From NCBI GenBank assembly GCA_049115695.1, contig JAGDZR010000013.1, forward strand, positions 124,001-188,000: a stretch of DNA of 64,000 bases, in the 5' to 3' direction. This DNA comes from JAGDZR01 sp049115695. GTDB lineage: Bacteria > Bacteroidota > Bacteroidia > Cytophagales > Cyclobacteriaceae. The notes under the pieces are model-generated. The model did not search any database, was not told where the DNA came from, and saw only the letters and a list, made by a program, of their open reading frames with translations. Positions 30,069 to 38,639 of the stretch are shown here, in pieces; within the stretch, counting starts at the first letter, position 1, and the number at the start of each line of letters is the position of its first letter. Both the position numbers and the translations under genes were made by a program.

Positions 30069-30185
30069 ATGAAAGTAAAAGCATCAGTAAAAAAGAGAAG
30101 TGTTGACTGTAAAGTGATCCGAAGGAAAGGAAAGCTATACGTGATCAACAAGAAGAACCCTAAGTTTAAACAAAGACAAGGATAA
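30069..30185 (+). CDS. rpmJ: 50S ribosomal protein L36, zinc-free form
   Basis: This 38-residue gene starts MKVKASVKKRSVDCKVIRRK and ends NPKFKQRQG, the L36 signature. Only one cysteine remains (C14); the other three zinc ligands (C/C/H) of classical L36 are absent, so it is the zinc-independent type. It lies five bases after infA and two before rpsM. Confidence 0.96.
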   Translation: MKVKASVKKRSVDCKVIRRKGKLYVINKKNPKFKQRQG

Positions 30186-30187
30186 TT

Positions 30188-30565
30188 ATGGCCCGTATTG
30201 CAGGAGTTGATATTCCGGATAAGAAGAGGGGAGAAGTAGCCCTTACTTACATTTTTGGCATTGGTAGAAGCTCTGCTCGTAAAATTTTGGACGAAGCAGG
30301 AGTGGACTATGACAAAAAAGTCAGCGAATGGACTGATGACGAGGCTGGACAAGTTAGAGCTGCAATCAGCGGTAACTATAAAGTTGAGGGTGTTCTTAAG
30401 TCTGAAATACAATTGAACATCAAGCGATTGATGGACATTGGATGTTATAGAGGGTTGAGGCATAGAAAAGGTCTTCCTTTAAGAGGTCAAAGGACCAAAA
30501 ACAATGCGCGTACTAGAAAAGGTAAGCGTAAGACTGTAGCTAATAAGAAGAAAGCGACTAAGTAA
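30188..30565 (+). CDS. rpsM: 30S ribosomal protein S13
   Basis: S13 bridges the 30S head and the 50S subunit. The 125-residue protein starts MARIAGVDIPDKKRGEVALT, contains YRGLRHRKGLPLRGQRTKNN, the S13 signature, and ends in a basic tail. Alpha-operon order rpsM-rpsK-rpsD-rpoA-rplQ follows. Confidence 0.98.
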   Translation: MARIAGVDIPDKKRGEVALTYIFGIGRSSARKILDEAGVDYDKKVSEWTDDEAGQVRAAISGNYKVEGVLKSEIQLNIKRLMDIGCYRGLRHRKGLPLRGQRTKNNARTRKGKRKTVANKKKATK

Positions 30566-30572
30566 TAAATAG

Positions 30573-30965
30573 ATGGCGCAGAAGAGAAAAGATAAAGCAA
30601 AAAAGAGAGTTGTCGTTGTTGAGCCACAAGGACAGGTTCACATCAGATCAACTTTCAATAATATCATCATTTCTATGACCAACAATCAGGGTCAGGTGAT
30701 ATCATGGGGTTCTGCTGGCAAAATGGGTTTCCGTGGTTCTAAAAAGAACACGCCATATGCAGCTCAGATGGCAGCACAGGATTGTGCATCTAAGGCACAT
30801 GAACTGGGTCTTAGAAAAGTTGAAGTTTTTGTGAAGGGCCCTGGAGCTGGACGAGAGTCAGCAATCAGAACTATCCAAAATGTAGGAATTGAAGTTACAG
30901 GCATTAGAGATGTAACACCACTTCCGCACAATGGATGTAGACCTCCGAAAAGAAGAAGAGTTTAA
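30573..30965 (+). CDS. rpsK: 30S ribosomal protein S11
   Basis: S11 forms part of the platform that contacts mRNA in the E site. The 130-residue protein has a basic N-terminal tail, HIRSTFNNIIISMTNNQGQV, and the C-terminal signature VTGIRDVTPLPHNGCRPPKR. Confidence 0.98.
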   Translation: MAQKRKDKAKKRVVVVEPQGQVHIRSTFNNIIISMTNNQGQVISWGSAGKMGFRGSKKNTPYAAQMAAQDCASKAHELGLRKVEVFVKGPGAGRESAIRTIQNVGIEVTGIRDVTPLPHNGCRPPKRRRV

Positions 30966-30996
30966 TAATTAAGTCGTCAAAAAAGTAATTTAAATC

Positions 30997-31602
30997 ATGG
31001 CTAGATATAGAGGGCCTAAGTCTAAAATTTCAAGAAAATTTGGAGAGTCATTATTTGGCGATAGCAAAGCTCTTCAGAAGAAGAACTATCCTCCTGGTCA
31101 GCACGGACGAGGGAGAAGAAAGAAGCAGTCTGAATACGCAATACAGCTAGCTGAAAAGCAAAAAGCTAAATACACGTATGGTGTGTTGGAGCGTCAGTTT
31201 GCTAATGTCTTCAATAGGGCTTCAAGGAAGAGTGGTATTACGGGTGAAATCCTACTTCAATTGTTGGAGTCAAGATTGGACAACACTGTATACAGATTAG
31301 GAATTGCTCCTACAAGACGTGCTGCAAGACAGTTGGTATTGCACAAGCATATTACGGTAAATGGAGAGATCGTAAATATTGCATCATATTCTCTAAAGAA
31401 CAATGATGTCGTTGGAGTTAGAGAAAAGTCTAAATCTCTAGAAGTAATCAGCAATAGTCTTGCAGGTCGTTCTGTAAGTCAGTTTAGCTGGTTGGAGTGG
31501 GACAGCACGGAACTTACAGGTAAGTTTTTGAATGTGCCTACCAGAGATGAAATTCCAGAAAACATCAAAGAGCAACTGATTGTCGAGTTGTACTCTAAGT
31601 AA
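30997..31602 (+). CDS. rpsD: 30S ribosomal protein S4
   Basis: S4 nucleates the 30S body. The 201-residue protein begins MARYRGPKSKISRKFGESLF and has LLESRLDNTVYRLGIAPTRR then ARQLVLHKHITVNGEIVNI, the S4 RNA-binding domain. The N-terminal zinc cysteines of some S4 proteins are absent here. Confidence 0.98.
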   Translation: MARYRGPKSKISRKFGESLFGDSKALQKKNYPPGQHGRGRRKKQSEYAIQLAEKQKAKYTYGVLERQFANVFNRASRKSGITGEILLQLLESRLDNTVYRLGIAPTRRAARQLVLHKHITVNGEIVNIASYSLKNNDVVGVREKSKSLEVISNSLAGRSVSQFSWLEWDSTELTGKFLNVPTRDEIPENIKEQLIVELYSK

Positions 31603-31632
31603 TAGATTTTTATACTAAAGAAAACATAAACT

Positions 31633-32622
31633 ATGTCAATTCTAGCATTTCAAATGCCCGAGAAGGTGGTAATGGAGAAGGCCGATGATTTTCACGGACT
31701 ATTTACATTCAAACCGCTTGAAAAGGGTTACGGGGTAACCGTCGGTAATGCGCTTAGACGAATTCTATTGTCTTCGCTTGAAGGTTACGCCATAACTGGC
31801 ATCAAAATCCCTGGAGTGCTTCATGAATTCTCTACCATAGAAGGTGTAGTCGAGGATGTAAGTGAGATTATCCTTAATCTCAAAATGGTAAGGTTCAAGA
31901 AAATCACCGATATCGTCGATGGCAAAATCACAGTGCCAGTTTCTAACAAAAAGCAGTTGACTGCTGGAGATATTGGAGCTGTTACTACTTCATTTCAAGT
32001 TCTGAATCCTGACTTAGTGATTTGTAACCTGGATGAAAGTGCCCAATTTGAGTTGGAAATCAATGTCGAAAAAGGACGTGGGTATGTAACTGCAGAAGAC
32101 AACAAGCCTTCTGATTCTAATTTTGGTTACATCTCGATTGACTCAATTTTCACACCGATCAAAAACGTAAAATATCATATCGAGAACACTCGTGTTGAGC
32201 AAAAAACGGATTTTGAACAATTGGTAATTGATATTGAAACAGATGGTTCTATCCATCCTGAGAATGCTTTGAAAGGAGCAGCACATATCTTGATCCAGCA
32301 TTTCATGTTGTTCTCAGATCAGAACATGATTCTCGAGACAGCAGAGCAAGGTGAGCCTGAGCAAGTGGATGAAGAATTGCTGCACATGAGAAAGTTGCTT
32401 AAAACACAATTGAATGATCTTGATCTTTCAGTTAGAGCTTACAATTGTCTGAAGGCAGCTGATGTTCGCACACTTGGAGATTTGGTAAATCTAGAGATTT
32501 CAGATATGATGAAGTTTAGAAACTTCGGTAAGAAATCACTTGCTGAGTTGGAGCAGCTTGTTGCTGATAAGGGACTTACTTTTGGAATGGATCTCTCTAA
32601 ATATAAATTGGAAGAGGAATAA
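31633..32622 (+). CDS. rpoA: DNA-directed RNA polymerase subunit alpha
   Basis: Alpha dimerises to start core assembly and contacts promoter DNA and activators through its C-terminal domain. The 329-residue protein has the N-terminal domain (FHGLFTFKPLEKGYGVTVGN, ALRRILLSSLEGYAITGIKI) and the alpha-CTD from about residue 255 (LDLSVRAYNCLKAADVRTLG, NFGKKSLAELEQLV). Its stop overlaps the rplQ start by one base. Confidence 0.98.
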   Translation: MSILAFQMPEKVVMEKADDFHGLFTFKPLEKGYGVTVGNALRRILLSSLEGYAITGIKIPGVLHEFSTIEGVVEDVSEIILNLKMVRFKKITDIVDGKITVPVSNKKQLTAGDIGAVTTSFQVLNPDLVICNLDESAQFELEINVEKGRGYVTAEDNKPSDSNFGYISIDSIFTPIKNVKYHIENTRVEQKTDFEQLVIDIETDGSIHPENALKGAAHILIQHFMLFSDQNMILETAEQGEPEQVDEELLHMRKLLKTQLNDLDLSVRAYNCLKAADVRTLGDLVNLEISDMMKFRNFGKKSLAELEQLVADKGLTFGMDLSKYKLEEE

Positions 32623-33245
32623 TGAGACACGGAAAGAAATTTAATCATTTAGGGAGGACAGCCTCTCATCGGGCAGCAATGTTGTCTAATATGGCTTCAT
32701 CGCTCATTCTTCACAAGAGAATTACAACGACAGTTGCAAAAGCAAAGGCGTTGAGGAAGTATGTTGAGCCTATTTTGACCAGAGCAAAAGATGACACGAC
32801 ACACTCTAGACGTATGGTGTTCTCGTACCTGCAGAATAAAGATTCTGTAACTGAATTATTCAATGTAGTTGCGGAGAAGATTGCTTCAAGACCAGGTGGG
32901 TACACCAGAATCCTTAAAACAAATGCTCGTCTTGGTGATAATGCAGAGATGTGTATCATGGAGTTGGTTGATTTCAACGAGCTAATGCTTCAGGAAGCTG
33001 CACCTAAGAAGTCCAGAAGATCCAGAAGAGGAAAGTCTAAAACTGCTGATAAGTCTGCGTCTGTTGAAGCTAAGGAAGAAGCAGTGGTAGAGGCTGAAGT
33101 TGTAGAAGAAGTGGCTGAGGTTAAGGAAGAAGAAGCAGTTGAGGAGAAGCCAGAGGATTCGACAGAGGAAGCAAAGCCTGAAGCATCTGCTGGAGAGGAG
33201 AAGCCTGAGGGTGATGAAGAAAAGAAAGATGAGAAAGGTGAATAA
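32622..33245 (+). CDS. rplQ: 50S ribosomal protein L17 with long acidic C-terminal tail
   Basis: The core (about residues 1-125) is normal L17: MRHGKKFNHLGRTASHRAAM and RPGGYTRILKTNARLGDNAE. It is followed by a short basic patch (KKSRRSRRGKSK) and some 70 residues rich in Glu, Val, Lys and Pro, giving 207 residues against about 127 in E. coli. Extended L17 tails are known in Bacteroidota; the role is unclear. It is the last gene before a strong terminator at 33268-33297. Confidence 0.96.
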   Translation: MRHGKKFNHLGRTASHRAAMLSNMASSLILHKRITTTVAKAKALRKYVEPILTRAKDDTTHSRRMVFSYLQNKDSVTELFNVVAEKIASRPGGYTRILKTNARLGDNAEMCIMELVDFNELMLQEAAPKKSRRSRRGKSKTADKSASVEAKEEAVVEAEVVEEVAEVKEEEAVEEKPEDSTEEAKPEASAGEEKPEGDEEKKDEKGE

Positions 33246-33267
33246 TCTCTCATAAACAATATTTTGA

Positions 33268-33297
33268 AAGGGATTGAGGAAACTCAATCCCTTTTTT
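33268..33297 (+). terminator. Strong Rho-independent terminator after rplQ
   Basis: AAGGGATTGAG (33268-33278), a GAAA tetraloop and CTCAATCCCTT (33283-33293) form a perfect 11-bp stem followed by six T. It closes the rplC-to-rplQ ribosomal operon. Confidence 0.95.
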
Positions 33298-33301
33298 ATT
33301 T

Positions 33302-33328
33302 TAAACGAGCTGTTTATTACTATTTTTG
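33302..33328 (+). promoter_or_regulatory. Probable promoter of carA-eno
   Basis: TATTTTTG at 33321-33328 matches the -7 consensus 29 bases before the carA start. The upstream -33 element is only loosely matched (T-rich sequence near 33298-33302), so this is a moderate call supported by the terminator just upstream. Confidence 0.5.
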
Positions 33329-33356
33329 CCGACGAAAAATCTAACCACAACGTTTA

Positions 33357-34466
33357 ATGAAACTACCAGAAAGAAAAAAAGCAGTTCTACTTCTAGCAGA
33401 CGGCTCGTTCTATGAAGGATTTTCAATAGGTAGTGAAGGTACCTCCGGAGGAGAGATATGTTTTAATACAGGAATGACGGGGTATCAGGAAATTTACACT
33501 GATCCTTCATACTTTGGACAAATCATTGTCAATACAAATGCTCACATCGGGAATTATGGGGTACATGATGAAGAAATCGAATCGGATGTCCCAAAAATTA
33601 ACGGTCTTGTGGTAAATGATTTTACGTACAACTACAGTCGCAAGACAGCATCTGATGGACTGAATGAATATTTGGATCATCATAATACTGTGGGTATATC
33701 TGGTGTAGATACCAGGCAGATTGTGAGACACATACGTAACAAAGGTGCGATGAATGCCATTATCTCTACGGAAATTTTCGACGTTGTGACTTTGAAAAAG
33801 GAATTGGAGAAAGTACCTAATATGGAATCCCTGGAGCTTTCAAGTAAAGTGACAACCGAAAAGGCATATGAGCTCGGTAGTGAGAACCAGGGTAAAAAAG
33901 TTGCAGTACTTGATTTGGGAGTCAAAAGATCCATTTTGAAGCATTTCCTAAAGAGAGATTGTCAACTCAAAGTTTTTCCAGCAAAGTCATCGTTCGAGGA
34001 AATGGAAAAATGGGGACCGGAAGGCTATTTTATTTCGAATGGCCCTGGTGATCCAGCGGCTATGGACTATGCAGTTAAAACTGTAAAGCAGATATTGGCT
34101 GCTAACAAACCGATGTTTGGCATTTGCCTGGGTAATCAAATTATCGCAAGAGCTGTAGAAATAGATACTTACAAAATGCACCATGGCCATAGAGGTCTGA
34201 ATCATCCGGTTAAGAATTTGAAAACAGGAAAAAGCGAGGTGACATCTCAAAATCATGGTTTCGTGGTGAGCATGGATTCGCTGAAAAGCTCAGATTCAGC
34301 TGAGTTAACACATATTGACCTAAATCATGATACAGTGGAAGGTTTGCGCCTTGTAGATAGGCCAGCATTTTCAGTTCAGTACCACCCTGAGTCCTCTCCT
34401 GGACCACACGATTCCACATATTTATTCGACGATTTTATAGAATTAATTAATCAATACCAATCATGA
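33357..34466 (+). CDS. carA: Carbamoyl-phosphate synthase small subunit (glutamine amidotransferase)
   Basis: CarA releases ammonia from glutamine and channels it to CarB for carbamoyl phosphate, used in pyrimidine and arginine synthesis. The 369-residue protein has the CPSase small-chain N-domain (FNTGMTGYQEIYTDPSYFGQ) and a class I glutamine amidotransferase domain with nucleophile C257 in FGICLGNQI and H343/E345 in QYHPESSPGPHDS. carB is not nearby. The stop TGA overlaps the eno start by four bases, so carA and eno are coupled. Confidence 0.96.
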   Translation: MKLPERKKAVLLLADGSFYEGFSIGSEGTSGGEICFNTGMTGYQEIYTDPSYFGQIIVNTNAHIGNYGVHDEEIESDVPKINGLVVNDFTYNYSRKTASDGLNEYLDHHNTVGISGVDTRQIVRHIRNKGAMNAIISTEIFDVVTLKKELEKVPNMESLELSSKVTTEKAYELGSENQGKKVAVLDLGVKRSILKHFLKRDCQLKVFPAKSSFEEMEKWGPEGYFISNGPGDPAAMDYAVKTVKQILAANKPMFGICLGNQIIARAVEIDTYKMHHGHRGLNHPVKNLKTGKSEVTSQNHGFVVSMDSLKSSDSAELTHIDLNHDTVEGLRLVDRPAFSVQYHPESSPGPHDSTYLFDDFIELINQYQS

Positions 34467-35743
34467 GTATCATTGAAAGTGTATTTGCCCGTCAAATCTT
34501 AGATTCACGAGGCAATCCAACTGTTGAAGTTGATGTAATCACCGAAACAGGAATATTGGGTAGAGCAGCTGTACCATCAGGTGCTTCTACTGGTGAGCAC
34601 GAAGCTGTGGAATTAAGAGATGGCGATAAGAGCCGCTACTTAGGCAAGGGTGTAACCAAAGCTGTAAATAATGTAAACGAAATCATTGCACCCGAAATCG
34701 TTGGGTATTCTGTATTTGAGCAAAAGGCAATTGATCAGACGATGATCGAGCTGGATGGGACCGAAAACAAAGGAAAACTTGGCGCAAATGCAATTTTGGG
34801 AGTTTCTCTGGCTGTTGCTAAGGCTGCTGCTGAAGAAGCAGGACAATCATTGTTCAGGTATCTTGGAGGTGTGAATGCACACATTTTACCGGTTCCTATG
34901 ATGAACATTATCAATGGAGGGTCTCACTCTGATGCACCTATTGCTTTCCAGGAATTTATGATTCGACCAGTAGGCGCGCCTACTTTTAGCGAAGCATTGA
35001 GGATGGGAGCTGAGGTTTTTCATAACCTTAAATCTATCATCAAGTCCAAAGGCTTAAGTACTGCTGTAGGAGATGAAGGAGGTTTTGCACCTAATTTCTC
35101 AGGGGGGACTGAAGAAGCACTTGATAGTGTATTAAAGGCAATCGATGCAGCTGGCTATAAAGCAGGTGAAGAAATAACCATTGCAATGGATTGTGCATCT
35201 TCAGAATTTTATGAGGACGGCAAATACAATTATGCCAAATTCGAAGGTGAATCTGGCAAAGTAAGAACCAGCGAAGAGCAGGCTTCTTATCTTGCTGAAT
35301 TAGTTGAGAAATACCCAATCGATAGTATCGAGGACGGAATGGACGAAAACGATTGGGATGGCTGGAAGGTCCTTACCGATAAAGTTGGCGATAAATGTCA
35401 GCTTGTTGGTGATGACTTGTTGGTAACCAATGTTAAGTTTCTAGAAAGAGCTATTAAGGAAGGTTGTGGTAACTCAATCCTAATCAAGGTAAATCAAATA
35501 GGGACTCTTTCAGAAACATTTGCCGCAATCGAGATGGCGCACAAGGCTGGATGGACAGCTGTAGTTTCTCATAGATCTGGTGAGACTGAAGATAACACTA
35601 TTGCAGATATCTCAGTAGCACTAAATACAGGACAAATCAAGACAGGTTCAATGTCTAGGTCTGATAGAATGGCCAAATACAACCAATTGCTTCGTATCGA
35701 AGAAGAGTTGGGTGATTCAGCTGTTTATCCTGTACATAAGTAA
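34463..35743 (+). CDS. eno: Enolase
   Basis: Enolase converts 2-phosphoglycerate to phosphoenolpyruvate in glycolysis. The 426-residue protein starts MSIIESVFARQILDSRGNPT and includes GANAILGVSLAVAKAAAE, VGDDLLVTN with a metal-binding Asp and VVSHRSGETEDNTIADI with the catalytic-loop region. Length is standard. It is translated from an ATG overlapping carA and followed by a hairpin terminator, so carA-eno is a compact two-gene operon. Confidence 0.98.
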   Translation: MSIIESVFARQILDSRGNPTVEVDVITETGILGRAAVPSGASTGEHEAVELRDGDKSRYLGKGVTKAVNNVNEIIAPEIVGYSVFEQKAIDQTMIELDGTENKGKLGANAILGVSLAVAKAAAEEAGQSLFRYLGGVNAHILPVPMMNIINGGSHSDAPIAFQEFMIRPVGAPTFSEALRMGAEVFHNLKSIIKSKGLSTAVGDEGGFAPNFSGGTEEALDSVLKAIDAAGYKAGEEITIAMDCASSEFYEDGKYNYAKFEGESGKVRTSEEQASYLAELVEKYPIDSIEDGMDENDWDGWKVLTDKVGDKCQLVGDDLLVTNVKFLERAIKEGCGNSILIKVNQIGTLSETFAAIEMAHKAGWTAVVSHRSGETEDNTIADISVALNTGQIKTGSMSRSDRMAKYNQLLRIEEELGDSAVYPVHK

Positions 35744-35765
35744 GAAAAGGACTGATTAATATATG

Positions 35766-35791
35766 AGCCGGGCGAGAGTCCGGCTTTTTTT
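35766..35791 (+). terminator. Rho-independent terminator after eno
   Basis: AGCCGG (35766-35771) pairs with CCGGCT (35780-35785) around a small loop, followed by seven T. Typical intrinsic terminator. Confidence 0.9.
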
Positions 35792-35860
35792 GTCTCAAGG
35801 CAATAATTGAGGATATTTAAGTTATTATTGAATAGAACCAAGCGCTCATTCGCAATAGAT

Positions 35861-37741
35861 ATGAAGAACCATCTATTTCTACTCATCATTTTCATGGCGG
35901 CATCAATTGTTCCTGCTATGGCCCAGGACACCACGCAATCTGATCCATATTCTGACTATTCCTATTTATGGGACGACCCTAAGGCCAAGAAGAAGGAAGC
36001 CAAGAGAAAGGCAAAAGAAGAGAAAAAGAGAGCCAAATCAACCCCCACAGTTGAGGAACAATCTTCGGTGGAAGATCAGGTTGATACTCAACTGACGGAA
36101 GCATCAGACATTTCTCCTCAAGTTTCATCAGATACCATTCCTAAACCTGGAGAAGAACAACTTGATTCACCAAATAATCAGCGTAATCTCACTGACTCAA
36201 CATTTCAGGAAGCCAATCTTCCCAGTGATACCCTATCAGATCCGCCTGTAGCTATTGATACTTTAAGGCAGTCTGAGGATAGCCCTCCGACTAATGAACA
36301 ACCTGCTCAACCGGATGAGTTACCCCTTGAAGAAGCCGTAGGTGAGGATTCCGTTGACGAAGTTGAGGAATCTGAAGAGCGGGAAGAAGTAAAAGAAAAA
36401 AATAAAAGAGAAGAACTGCCGCCTGTAAAGGACTTTAGGGCAGGACTTTCAGAGAAGAAGGAAAAAAGTTCTTTCATGGGTGGGGTTACCTATACCCAGA
36501 TTGGAGGTCAACCATATGTAGGACTGGTGCTTGCACCTGATTTAAATATATGGAAGATTGGACTGGGACTGGATGTGCCTATTTTGTATGGGCTGGAGGA
36601 GCGTGCAATTCGAACAGAAATGTTCAAGGATGGGGTAGGTTTCTTAAGACTTGTCAGATATGCTCGCTTTGGTGCTCAAAAGCGAGATCCGGTTTATGTG
36701 AAAATTGGGGTGCTCGACAATACCATGATTGGGTATGGTGGTTTGGTCAATAATTATTCAAACAGCACAAGTTTTGAAAAAAGAAAAAGTGGACTTCACT
36801 TGGATGTCAACGTCAAAGGATACGGAGGAATAGAAGGCTTATACAGTGATTTTAATCCCTCTTCCTTGAACTTCCTGAGCATTAGACCATATGTTAGACC
36901 TCTGGCATTCCTTAGGTTACCGATAGTTAGCTCATTAGAAGTGGGGGCGGTCATTGTGAAAGACAAGGATCAAACCGCGATACCTATTTCTGATTCAACC
37001 AGTACTACATATCGACTCACCAGTGGTGATGGAATTGGTGCCTCCGGACTCGATGCAGGCATCAATCTATTGAACGTTCCATTTATTCAAATTGATCTTT
37101 TTGGAAATTTTTCAAGGTTGAAAATGGATTCTCAAATTTTTCAGGACTCCATTACTGCGTCTAATCTGGTTAATACCGAGAGCAACTCTTATACCGATGG
37201 GCAGGGATATAGTGTAGGATTGAACTTCAGATTCAATTTTATAGCCGACCTTCTCAATATGGATATGCGAATTGATCGGTTGAATTATACTGACAATTAC
37301 ATTCCACAATTTTTTGATGCTACCTACGAACTGAACAAAGATGGTAGAATTATGTCCTTAGTGGGGGCAACAGCCATGAGTGGAATTTACGGTGGACTAA
37401 GTGCCAATGTGACCGACAAGGTGAAAATTAGTGGAAACCTGATGCTTCCTGATTCGATCGGAGTGAGCTCTCCTGCGATGGTGAGTATCAATGCGCAGAT
37501 TGATAATATAGGGGATCGTGTGAAACTTAGTGGTAGTTATATAAAGGGAAATCTGACAGAATTGTCTGATGCGTTTGTTTTCGATGAGCGATCGCTTGCT
37601 AAGGTTAATTTTGGGTTTAAACCGAATAAGTTCACGATCATTGGGATTAATTATTACTGGTCATTTAACCTCACAGAAGATGGGTCATATCAACCTTCAG
37701 GATATATGTCACCCTACTTTGGATTGAGCATAGATTTTTAA
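35861..37741 (+). CDS. Secreted protein with charged linker and outer-membrane-barrel-like C-terminus
   Basis: I do not recognise a named family. From the ATG at 35861 (626 residues) a signal peptide ends near AMAQ (residue 22). A basic run of Lys/Ala/Glu repeats (KKKEAKRKAKEEKKR) follows, then a long acidic Pro/Ser/Glu-rich region to about residue 200. From about residue 205 the sequence alternates hydrophobic and polar residues with many Gly/Tyr/Asn (GGVTYTQIGGQPYVGLVLAP) and ends MSPYFGLSIDF with terminal Phe, like an outer-membrane barrel. A start at 35807 would put 18 residues before the signal peptide and is rejected. It lies between eno and a division gene. Confidence 0.75.
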   Translation: MKNHLFLLIIFMAASIVPAMAQDTTQSDPYSDYSYLWDDPKAKKKEAKRKAKEEKKRAKSTPTVEEQSSVEDQVDTQLTEASDISPQVSSDTIPKPGEEQLDSPNNQRNLTDSTFQEANLPSDTLSDPPVAIDTLRQSEDSPPTNEQPAQPDELPLEEAVGEDSVDEVEESEEREEVKEKNKREELPPVKDFRAGLSEKKEKSSFMGGVTYTQIGGQPYVGLVLAPDLNIWKIGLGLDVPILYGLEERAIRTEMFKDGVGFLRLVRYARFGAQKRDPVYVKIGVLDNTMIGYGGLVNNYSNSTSFEKRKSGLHLDVNVKGYGGIEGLYSDFNPSSLNFLSIRPYVRPLAFLRLPIVSSLEVGAVIVKDKDQTAIPISDSTSTTYRLTSGDGIGASGLDAGINLLNVPFIQIDLFGNFSRLKMDSQIFQDSITASNLVNTESNSYTDGQGYSVGLNFRFNFIADLLNMDMRIDRLNYTDNYIPQFFDATYELNKDGRIMSLVGATAMSGIYGGLSANVTDKVKISGNLMLPDSIGVSSPAMVSINAQIDNIGDRVKLSGSYIKGNLTELSDAFVFDERSLAKVNFGFKPNKFTIIGINYYWSFNLTEDGSYQPSGYMSPYFGLSIDF

Positions 37742-37774
37742 TGGCTTGTTTCTTTAACTATATTTAAGTCCGAA

Positions 37775-38083
37775 ATGAAAAGAGTATTAAAATCAATCCC
37801 TCCATTTTTTCGGAATTTCTATTTTCTCGGAGCACTGTTTTTCATAGCGTGGTTGCTGTTTTTTGATTCGAATGATCTCATTACTCAAGTGAAGTTGAGT
37901 AAGAAGGAAGCAGAGCTGGAGAAGACCCGAGACTTTTATCAGGAAGAAATCAAAGAAGTGAAGGAGGACCGTGAAGCGCTCCTTAACAATGAAGATCTTC
38001 TGGAAAAAGTGGCCCGTGAAAAGTACTTTATGAAGAAGGAGGGCGAGGAAGTATTTGTAGTAGTCGAAGAAGAAGAAGAGTAG
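37775..38083 (+). CDS. Septum formation initiator family protein (FtsB/DivIC-like)
   Basis: FtsB/DivIC proteins form a complex with FtsL and FtsQ/DivIB that activates septal peptidoglycan synthesis. The 102-residue protein has a short cytoplasmic N-terminus, one membrane span at about residues 16-32 (LGALFFIAWLLFF), a coiled-coil rich in Lys/Glu, and LLEKVAREKYFMKKEGEEVF, the typical C-terminal family motif, ending in an acidic run. In many proteobacteria ftsB follows eno directly; here one large secreted-protein gene intervenes. Confidence 0.88.
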   Translation: MKRVLKSIPPFFRNFYFLGALFFIAWLLFFDSNDLITQVKLSKKEAELEKTRDFYQEEIKEVKEDREALLNNEDLLEKVAREKYFMKKEGEEVFVVVEEEEE

Positions 38084-38087
38084 CTGA

Positions 38088-38594
38088 ATGAAATACCTTG
38101 CGATCGCTATTATTCTGCTACAATGCTTTATGTGTAGCGCTCAGATGGGTGGCAGTAAGCTAAAGGATAAGATATATTATGGTCCTGGATTTGGTATCAA
38201 CTTCAATCGAGGCATTTTCAATGGTAGTCTATCACCATTTATTGGATATAAGATCACTGAGCGATATTCCGCCGGAATAACCGGAACCATACAATACCTG
38301 GCTGACACCTTTAACAAAGTAAGTAACACGAATTATGGAGGGGGAGTTTTTAATAGATTTATTCTTACAGAAAAAGCCTTCCTGAATGCCGAATATGAGT
38401 ACTTAATTGTTACAAGCGGAGCATTTCGGCGCGGTTATAGCTCACTTCCAGTAGGTGCTGGATTCGTGCAACCTTTAGGCGGACCGGCTAAGTTCAATGC
38501 CATCGCCATGTACAATGTGCTTCATGATAATGTAGGCAACTCACCATATCCGAGCCCATGGATATTAAGAGCTGGCATTTCCTTCGGATTTTAA
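38088..38594 (+). CDS. Small secreted protein, barrel-like
   Basis: No named family is recognised. The 168-residue protein has a signal peptide (MKYLAIAIILLQCFMCSAQ) and a remainder of alternating hydrophobic and Gly/Tyr/Asn residues (YGPGFGINFNRGIFNGSLSP, YGGGVFNRFILTEKAFLNAE), ending RAGISFGF. This fits a small outer-membrane or periplasmic beta-barrel. The CSAQ end could also be read as a weak lipobox, but Cys is not in a canonical LxxC context. It begins four bases after the DivIC-like gene. Confidence 0.65.
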   Translation: MKYLAIAIILLQCFMCSAQMGGSKLKDKIYYGPGFGINFNRGIFNGSLSPFIGYKITERYSAGITGTIQYLADTFNKVSNTNYGGGVFNRFILTEKAFLNAEYEYLIVTSGAFRRGYSSLPVGAGFVQPLGGPAKFNAIAMYNVLHDNVGNSPYPSPWILRAGISFGF

Positions 38595-38639
38595 AATGGA
38601 GGCCTCTGGTTTCAAAACCCCGCAGGTCTTAACAAGAAA

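Noticed and set aside
32990..33259. Ser-rich reverse frame opposite rplQ tail
   Set aside because: Mirror of the Glu/Ala/Lys codons in the L17 tail; no start context or homologous feature.
35807..35860. Upstream start of the secreted protein after eno
   Set aside because: It would place charged residues before the signal peptide; ATG at 35861 gives a clean export signal.
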